This document shows, one piece after another, positions 6,468 to 9,944 of a DNA stretch of 9,944 nucleotides. Source of the DNA: Clostridia bacterium (GTDB taxonomy: Bacteria; Bacillota_A; Clostridia; Oscillospirales; CAG-382). Below the pieces are notes generated by a model, which saw only the letters and a list, made by a program, of their open reading frames with translations, did no database searches and was not told where the DNA came from. Where the stretch lies: NCBI GenBank assembly GCA_017614095.1, contig JAGACN010000197.1:1-9944 (forward strand). Direction: 5' to 3'. The stretch's first letter is position 1, and the number at the start of each line of letters is the position of its first letter. A program made the position numbers and the translations under genes.

Positions 6468-7624
6468 AGATTACGGATATCAGACCGTTTGTGGTGGACT
6501 GCTTCCGCACGAACTGGGTCTTCATCAAAGTCTATACGGACGAAGGCATCGACGGCGTCGGCGAAGCGACGCTGGAATACAAGGAAAAAGCGCTCCTGGG
6601 CGCTGTCGAGCACGCGAAGGAAGCGCTGGTCGGAAAGGACCCGAGCCGCATCGAGCAGCTGACGCACGACCTCTACCGGGACGCCTACTGGCGCGGCGGC
6701 GCCGTGCTCATGTCCGCTTTGTCCGGCATCGAGTGCGCGCTCTGGGACATCAAGGGAAAAGCGCTCGGCGTCCCCGTCTATGAACTGCTGGGCGGAAAGA
6801 TGCGCGACGATGTCCGCATCTACGTCAACGGCTGGTTCGCCGGCGCGAAAACGCCCGACGAATTCGGCAGAAAAGCGGCGGAAGCCGTCAAGCGCGGCGT
6901 GACCGCCATGAAGTGGGACCCGTTCGGAAAGAACTTCTTAGAGATTTCCAACGCGGATCTGACGAAGGCGCTGGAATGCGTGGACGAAGTCCGGAAAGCC
7001 GTCGGCCCCTCCGTCGATCTGCTGATCGAGGGTCACGGCCGCTTCGACGTGCCGACCTCCATCCGCATCGCGAAAGAACTGGCACCCTTCAAGCCGCTGT
7101 TTTTCGAGGAACCGACTCCTCCGGACAATCTGGACGCGCTCAAGCGGGTGCGGGACAACTCCCCCGTCGCCGTCAGCGCGGGCGAGCGTCTGTACGGCCT
7201 GCGCTCCTTCCGCGAGCTGCTGGACCGGAAAGCGGTCGACTACATCCAGCCGGACGTCTCCCACGCGGGAGGCATTCTGGAACTCCGGAAAATCGCGGCG
7301 CTCGCCGAAGCGGACTACATCCCCTTCGCGCCGCACAACCCGTCCGGTCCGGTCGCGAACGCCGCGACGCTTCAGCTGGCCGCCTGCTGCCAGAACTTCA
7401 GCATCCTGGAGATCATGTACAGCGACGTGACCTACCGCGCGGACGTCACGGACGAACAGCTGACGTACAAAGACGGCCGGATCGCGATCCCGGACAAACC
7501 CGGCCTCGGCATCAACCTGAACGAGGAGGCATGCCTGGAGCATCCTTACAAGGTGCATACCCTTCGCCACTACACCGGCGCGCTGACGGACATCCGTCCG
7601 CCGGAAACCGCTTTCTACTTCTGA
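6464..7624 (+). CDS. Enolase-superfamily sugar-acid dehydratase, D-galactonate dehydratase-like
   Basis: Member of the mandelate racemase/muconate lactonizing group, 386 residues, expected to dehydrate an aldonate to a 2-keto-3-deoxyaldonate using Mg2+. It has an N-terminal capping domain (YWRGG, SALSGIECALWDIKGKALG) and a barrel with FEEP (E215), SAGER (E241), IQPDVSHAGG (D264) and FAPHNP (H291). Compared with E. coli DgoD (D183, H185, E209, E235, H285) all sites align at a constant offset of 6: E189, H191, E215, E241, H291. The only change is E189 where DgoD has a metal-binding aspartate (motif IEGHGRF). The GTG start at 6464 has AGGAG at 6451-6455, 8 bases upstream, and overlaps the previous stop as GTGA. 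It is the last gene of the train, before a terminator. Gluconate, galactonate or another aldonate are all possible substrates. Confidence 0.9.
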   Translation: MKITDIRPFVVDCFRTNWVFIKVYTDEGIDGVGEATLEYKEKALLGAVEHAKEALVGKDPSRIEQLTHDLYRDAYWRGGAVLMSALSGIECALWDIKGKALGVPVYELLGGKMRDDVRIYVNGWFAGAKTPDEFGRKAAEAVKRGVTAMKWDPFGKNFLEISNADLTKALECVDEVRKAVGPSVDLLIEGHGRFDVPTSIRIAKELAPFKPLFFEEPTPPDNLDALKRVRDNSPVAVSAGERLYGLRSFRELLDRKAVDYIQPDVSHAGGILELRKIAALAEADYIPFAPHNPSGPVANAATLQLAACCQNFSILEIMYSDVTYRADVTDEQLTYKDGRIAIPDKPGLGINLNEEACLEHPYKVHTLRHYTGALTDIRPPETAFYF

Positions 7625-7632
7625 ACCGCAAC

Positions 7633-7663
7633 GGAGAGCCTCCCTGCCCGGCTCTCCTTTTTT
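7633..7663 (+). terminator. Intrinsic terminator of the sugar-acid operon
   Basis: A perfect 8-bp stem GGAGAGCC (7633-7640) / GGCTCTCC (7650-7657) with a 9-base loop is followed at once by six T's (7658-7663). It begins 9 bases after the dehydratase stop, closing the + strand gene train. Confidence 0.92.
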
Positions 7664-7684
7664 CGTCCCCGAAGCTGTTTCCTA

Positions 7685-7713
7685 TTGCACTTTTTCCGTT
7701 CGTTTGGTAGAAT
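7685..7713 (+). promoter_or_regulatory. Sigma-A type promoter for the mechanosensitive channel gene
   Basis: TTGCAC (7685-7690) and TAGAAT (7708-7713) are separated by exactly 17 bases, each one mismatch from consensus. Transcription should begin near 7720, giving a leader of about 60 bases. The leader contains a tight hairpin GGCCGC-GAC-GCGGCC at 7725-7739 of unknown role. Confidence 0.75.
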
Positions 7714-7780
7714 GAGCGCAGAGAGGCCGCGACGCGGCCCGACCGTTCCGTAATCATTTTCAGATAGCATGGAGGAAGCC

Positions 7781-8605
7781 ATGGAAGACTTAATGAAAAA
7801 CATCATCAACATTGCCACGACATCCGGAGGCCATATCCTGCTCGCGATCGTCGTCGCTGTGGTCGGCCTGCTGCTGATCAAGTTTCTGGTCAAGCTCGCA
7901 AACCGCTATCTTTCCAAGTCGAAACTCGATCCGCAGGCGGTCCGGATCATTCTGCTGGTGGCCAAAATCGTTCTCTACCTCGTCCTTCTGATCGCGGTCA
8001 TCGAGATCCTCGGCGTGCCCATGACCAGCATCACGGCCCTGGTCGCTTCCTGCGGTCTGGCCATCGGACTGGCTTTCCAGGGGGCGCTGTCCAATCTCGC
8101 GGGCGGATTCCTGATCCTGATCTTCCGGCCGTTCAAGGTCGGCGACTACATCGAAGCGACCGGCACGGAAGGCGTCGTCAAGGGGATGAACATCTTCTAC
8201 ACGCGGCTCGCCACGCTGGACAACCGGATCGTATTCGTCCCGAACGGCGATCTGATGGGATCGAACGTGACCAACCTCACGTACGAGGACGTGCGGCGCG
8301 TGGATCAGAGCTTCAAGATCACGAACGACATCGACCAGGAACTGGTCAAGACGGTCCTCACGGAAGCCGTGACCGGAACGCCCGGCGTACTGGAGGAGCC
8401 CGTGCCCTTCGTCCGGCTGACAGAGGTCGATGACGACACCTACATCTTCACCATCCGCGCCTGGTGCAAGACGCCGGACTACTGGCCGACCTATTACGAC
8501 CTGATCGAGCGCTGCAGCAAGGCACTGAGCGACAACGGCATCGACGATCCCGAAGAACGGATCGCGGTCCGCATCGTCAACGAAGAAAACAAGGAGCAGG
8601 AATGA
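7781..8605 (+). CDS. MscS family mechanosensitive ion channel
   Basis: Small-conductance mechanosensitive channel of 274 residues that should open under membrane tension to release solutes on osmotic downshock. Hydrophobic helices are at about 17-39 and 55-78, and the pore helix with the family signature is at about 82-116: GLAIGLAFQGALSNLAGG then LIFRPFKVGDYI, close to E. coli MscS TM3. The cytoplasmic beta domain follows (IVFVPNGDLMGSNVTN) and an alpha/beta C-terminal domain to the end. The length matches the compact MscS type (E. coli 286). The ATG at 7781 is preferred over an in-frame ATG at 7769, because GGAGG at 7771-7775 lies 5 bases before it and would be inside the gene otherwise. 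It has its own promoter and is separated by a terminator from the sugar genes, so it is probably unrelated to them. Confidence 0.93.
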   Translation: MEDLMKNIINIATTSGGHILLAIVVAVVGLLLIKFLVKLANRYLSKSKLDPQAVRIILLVAKIVLYLVLLIAVIEILGVPMTSITALVASCGLAIGLAFQGALSNLAGGFLILIFRPFKVGDYIEATGTEGVVKGMNIFYTRLATLDNRIVFVPNGDLMGSNVTNLTYEDVRRVDQSFKITNDIDQELVKTVLTEAVTGTPGVLEEPVPFVRLTEVDDDTYIFTIRAWCKTPDYWPTYYDLIERCSKALSDNGIDDPEERIAVRIVNEENKEQE

Positions 8606-8667
8606 TCAGAAAAACCGCCGGGAACGCGAGGAAACGGACCCGGTTCCGTATGCAGTCCGGCTTTTGA
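8602..8667 (+). CDS. Possible 21-residue basic ORF overlapping the channel gene stop
   Basis: An ATG at 8602 overlaps the MscS-type gene stop as ATGA and has AAGGAG (8591-8596) 5 bases upstream. It encodes 21 residues, rich in Lys and Arg (MIRKTAGNARKRTRFRMQSG then F), and stops right before the terminator hairpin. Coupled translation is likely if the site is used, but nothing shows that the peptide is conserved. It may be chance. Confidence 0.22.
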   Translation: MIRKTAGNARKRTRFRMQSGF

Positions 8668-8668
8668 C

Positions 8669-8710
8669 GGAACAAAACAAAAAAAGAGCCTTGCGCTCTT
8701 TTTCTGTTCC
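8669..8710. terminator. Bidirectional intrinsic terminator between convergent genes
   Basis: The inner stem AAAAAGAGC (8681-8689) / GCTCTTTTT (8695-8703) has a 5-base loop, and an outer arm GGAACA (8669-8674) / TGTTCC (8705-8710) matches perfectly. T-runs follow the GC core on the + strand (8699-8703) and on the - strand (complement of the A-run at 8678-8685). It can thus end both the channel transcript and the zinc-ribbon transcript coming from the right. Confidence 0.85.
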
Positions 8711-8743
8711 CGAGAAATAACCTGACTTATATGAATAAGCGGA

Positions 8744-9022
8744 TTATTGATTGTTTCTCTTCGCGGCGAAGCATTCGCTGCAAAGCACCGGTCTGTCGGT
8801 CGTCGGCTGGAAGGGAACTTTCGCTACCTTGCCGCATTCCGCGCAAACGGTTTCAAACATCTCTCTGGGCTGTCTTGCAGCGTTCTTGCGAGCGTCTCTG
8901 CAAGCTTTGCATCTCTGCGGTTCGTTCTGGAAGCCTTTTTCCGCATAGAATTCCTGCTCACCGGCGGTGAACACAAATTCCTGACCACAGTCTTTGCAAA
9001 CCAAAGTCTTGTCTTCGTACAT
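8744..9022 (-). CDS. Zinc-ribbon domain protein with four CxxC motifs
   Basis: Small soluble protein of 92 residues with four CxxC pairs: C9/C12, C38/C41, C60/C63 and C81/C84. These suggest two zinc ribbons in tandem. The first half, with LVCKDCGQEFVFTAGEQEFY and the pair in RCKACRDARK, is typical of the probable zinc-ribbon family (zf-trcl, PF13451) widespread in Firmicutes; the second has CAECGKVAKVPFQPT and LCSECF. Such ribbons often bind nucleic acid or protein partners, but the function of this family is not known to me. The ATG at 9022 has AAGGAG (complement of 9030-9035) 7 bases upstream. It runs in the same direction as the sigma factor gene, about 100 bp downstream of it, and faces the channel gene across a shared terminator. 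Confidence 0.88.
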   Translation of the reverse strand: MYEDKTLVCKDCGQEFVFTAGEQEFYAEKGFQNEPQRCKACRDARKNAARQPREMFETVCAECGKVAKVPFQPTTDRPVLCSECFAAKRNNQ

Positions 9023-9045
9023 GTGCCTACTCCTTGTTAGATTTT

Positions 9046-9075
9046 AATATAATCCGCTTTTCGCGCGGCCGCGCG
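9046..9075 (-). promoter_or_regulatory. Candidate promoter and GC palindrome upstream of the zinc-ribbon gene
   Basis: On the - strand a TATATT at 9051-9046 could be a -10 element, but the -35 position holds no TTGACA-like sequence. Instead a perfect 14-bp palindrome CGCGCGGCCGCGCG (9062-9075) covers it, flanked by TTT and AAA that extend the symmetry with one mismatch. It could be an operator for an activator or repressor, or a hairpin in a read-through transcript from the sigma factor gene; there is no T-run after it, so it is a poor terminator. Confidence 0.35.
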
Positions 9076-9123
9076 GAAAGGAATTACCTGTTTCAGTGGG
9101 GCCGGACCCGTTTTTGTTTGACA

Positions 9124-9723
9124 TTATCCGGTCAAGATCGTGTGCAGTTTTCTGCGGATGCGCGTGATCGCGTTCGCGATGCTCTTTTCATCCTTGTCGA
9201 GCAAAGCGGCGATCTCCGCGTAGCTCATATTCGCCAGATAGCAGTGAAACACGTTCTTTTCAAATGCGGATAATACGGAAAAAATCTTGTTGTACAAAAT
9301 GGAGCTGCTTTCCCGATCAATCAAAGCGGATTCCGGCGTCTCGCCGGAAGGCAGGTCTTCTGCCGCGGCATCCCAGGACACAGGGTTGCTGGTCAGTCGT
9401 CTGGACTCTTTCCGTAAGGCGCTGACCAAAGCGTTTCGGATACAGGAGGAAGCATATGTCTTGAAAGAGGCGGACGACTCGTCATAGGTCCGGACGGCGC
9501 GCAGGAGTCCGATCAGGGCTTCCTGCATATAGTCGTCTTCGTCTCCGCCGGAAATGCCGAACCGGTTCAGGTACCAGTAAATCAGCTTGCGGTAACGCTG
9601 CGCCAGTTCGTTGAAGGCAAGATTGTCGCCCGCCCGCGCGCGGAGCACGAGGTCCAGGACCTCCTCATCCGCGGGAACGGTTTGTTTCGTCTGCCTGTTT
9701 TCCGAAGCGCTCAATTCCGACAA
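9124..9723 (-). CDS. SigH-like RNA polymerase sigma-70 family factor
   Basis: Sigma factor of 199 residues without regions 1.1 and 3, carrying region 2 (about 20-95, with core-binding/-10 recognition stretch DYMQEALIGLLRAVRTYD and SFKTYASSCIRNALVSA) and region 4 (about 140-196, with the helix-turn-helix MSYAEIAALLDKDEKSIANA). The layout and the linker motif TPESALIDRE resemble the Bacillus SigH (Spo0H) group, which drives early sporulation or competence genes; whether this organism sporulates is not visible. The start is TTG at 9723: no in-frame ATG lies upstream before a stop, and AAAGGG and AGAGG purine runs precede it (9 and 3 bases away). A TTG start may hold expression low despite a strong promoter. 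The next - strand gene is the zinc-ribbon protein. Confidence 0.85.
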   Translation of the reverse strand: MSELSASENRQTKQTVPADEEVLDLVLRARAGDNLAFNELAQRYRKLIYWYLNRFGISGGDEDDYMQEALIGLLRAVRTYDESSASFKTYASSCIRNALVSALRKESRRLTSNPVSWDAAAEDLPSGETPESALIDRESSSILYNKIFSVLSAFEKNVFHCYLANMSYAEIAALLDKDEKSIANAITRIRRKLHTILTG

Positions 9724-9750
9724 AGACCTCTACCCTTTCATTCAGAAAAA

Positions 9751-9778
9751 ATTATACTCAATCAAAACCGTTTGTCAA
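9751..9778 (-). promoter_or_regulatory. Near-consensus sigma-A promoter of the SigH-like gene
   Basis: On the - strand, TTGACA (complement of 9773-9778) and TATAAT (complement of 9751-9756) are both perfect and 16 bases apart. Transcription should start near 9744, about 20 bases before the TTG start codon. The surrounding DNA is AT-rich. Confidence 0.85.
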
Positions 9779-9831
9779 TATTTTTTGAAAAATTTGTGAA
9801 CTTTTGCCCCTTTTCGAGTAACTGTTCAGCC

Positions 9832-9944
9832 TTAACCGATAGAAAATCCAAAAATCGGTTTTGATGATTGGAATATGGAGAGAATGACGTTATACGGATT
9901 CATGCCAAGTCTTTTCGCCGTTTCGATGACAGAAAGGATATTGG
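9832..9944 (-). CDS. C-terminal end of a transposase-like protein, IS66-like (partial)
   Basis: The - strand is open from the window edge to a TAA at 9834-9832, giving 37 residues that include ILSVIETAKRLGMNPYNVIL and end in SSKPIFGFSIG. The IETAK-x-x-G-x-NPY pattern is what I recall from the extreme C-terminus of IS66-type transposases, where a helix of this form closes the protein. The tail beyond it does not match the usual short ending and may be drift or a fused junction. Only the 3' end is visible, so whether the gene is intact or a remnant cannot be told. Intergenic DNA between it and the SigH-like gene (9724-9831) holds the sigma promoter and no other recognised feature. Confidence 0.45.
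   Translation of the reverse strand, partial: NILSVIETAKRLGMNPYNVILSIFQSSKPIFGFSIG

Noticed and set aside
7769..7780. Earlier in-frame ATG of the channel gene
   Set aside because: It has no Shine-Dalgarno sequence, and the GGAGG for the ATG at 7781 would then lie inside the coding region.
9118..9123. A perfect TTGACA on the + strand
   Set aside because: No -10-like hexamer lies 16-18 bases downstream and no + strand gene follows, so it is not taken as a promoter.
9834..9865. AACCGAT / ATCGGTT inverted repeat (7 bp) followed by T's, as a + strand terminator
   Set aside because: The stem is short, AT-rich and has a 13-base loop, it lies inside the - strand transposase-like frame, and no + strand gene precedes it.
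1..9944. CRISPR arrays, tRNA, rRNA or riboswitches
   Set aside because: No regularly spaced repeats, no tRNA cloverleaf, no rRNA-like stretch and no leader matching a known riboswitch was seen by eye; the window is almost entirely coding.

Overview
The window looks like the chromosome of a GC-rich member of the Bacillota, probably a Clostridia-type anaerobe. The grounds are strong AGGAGG-like ribosome binding sites, a SigH-like sigma factor, a small four-CxxC zinc-ribbon protein of a type common in Firmicutes, and sigma-A type promoters. This placement is an inference; no rRNA or other taxonomic marker is present.

Bases 1-7624 (+ strand) are one tightly packed gene train that begins before the window and ends at an intrinsic terminator at 7633-7663. 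It holds the 3' part of a Na+/phosphate cotransporter with a PhoU-like domain, a KDPG-type aldolase, a 2-keto-3-deoxy-sugar-acid kinase, a large cytoplasmic protein resembling the DUF6259/TIM-barrel glycosidase-like proteins, an SDR dehydrogenase, a short UlaG-like metallo-beta-lactamase-fold hydrolase and an enolase-superfamily sugar-acid dehydratase. Most junctions overlap (4, 16, 13, 4 and 4 bp). Read together, the enzymes spell a De Ley-Doudoroff-like oxidative route: glycoside -> sugar -> lactone -> aldonate -> 2-keto-3-deoxyaldonate -> its 6-phosphate -> pyruvate + glyceraldehyde-3-phosphate. The exact sugar cannot be read from the sequence.

Bases 7685-8710 hold a separate unit: a near-consensus promoter, an MscS-type mechanosensitive channel, a possible 21-residue ORF overlapping its stop, and a hairpin that can terminate transcription from both sides.

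Bases 8744-9944 are read from the - strand: a four-CxxC zinc-ribbon protein, a SigH-like sigma-70 factor with a near-perfect TTGACA-16-TATAAT promoter, and at the right edge the 3' end of a reading frame resembling the C-terminus of an IS66-type transposase. The DNA between the sigma gene and this last frame is clearly more AT-rich than the rest. No rRNA, tRNA or CRISPR array was seen.
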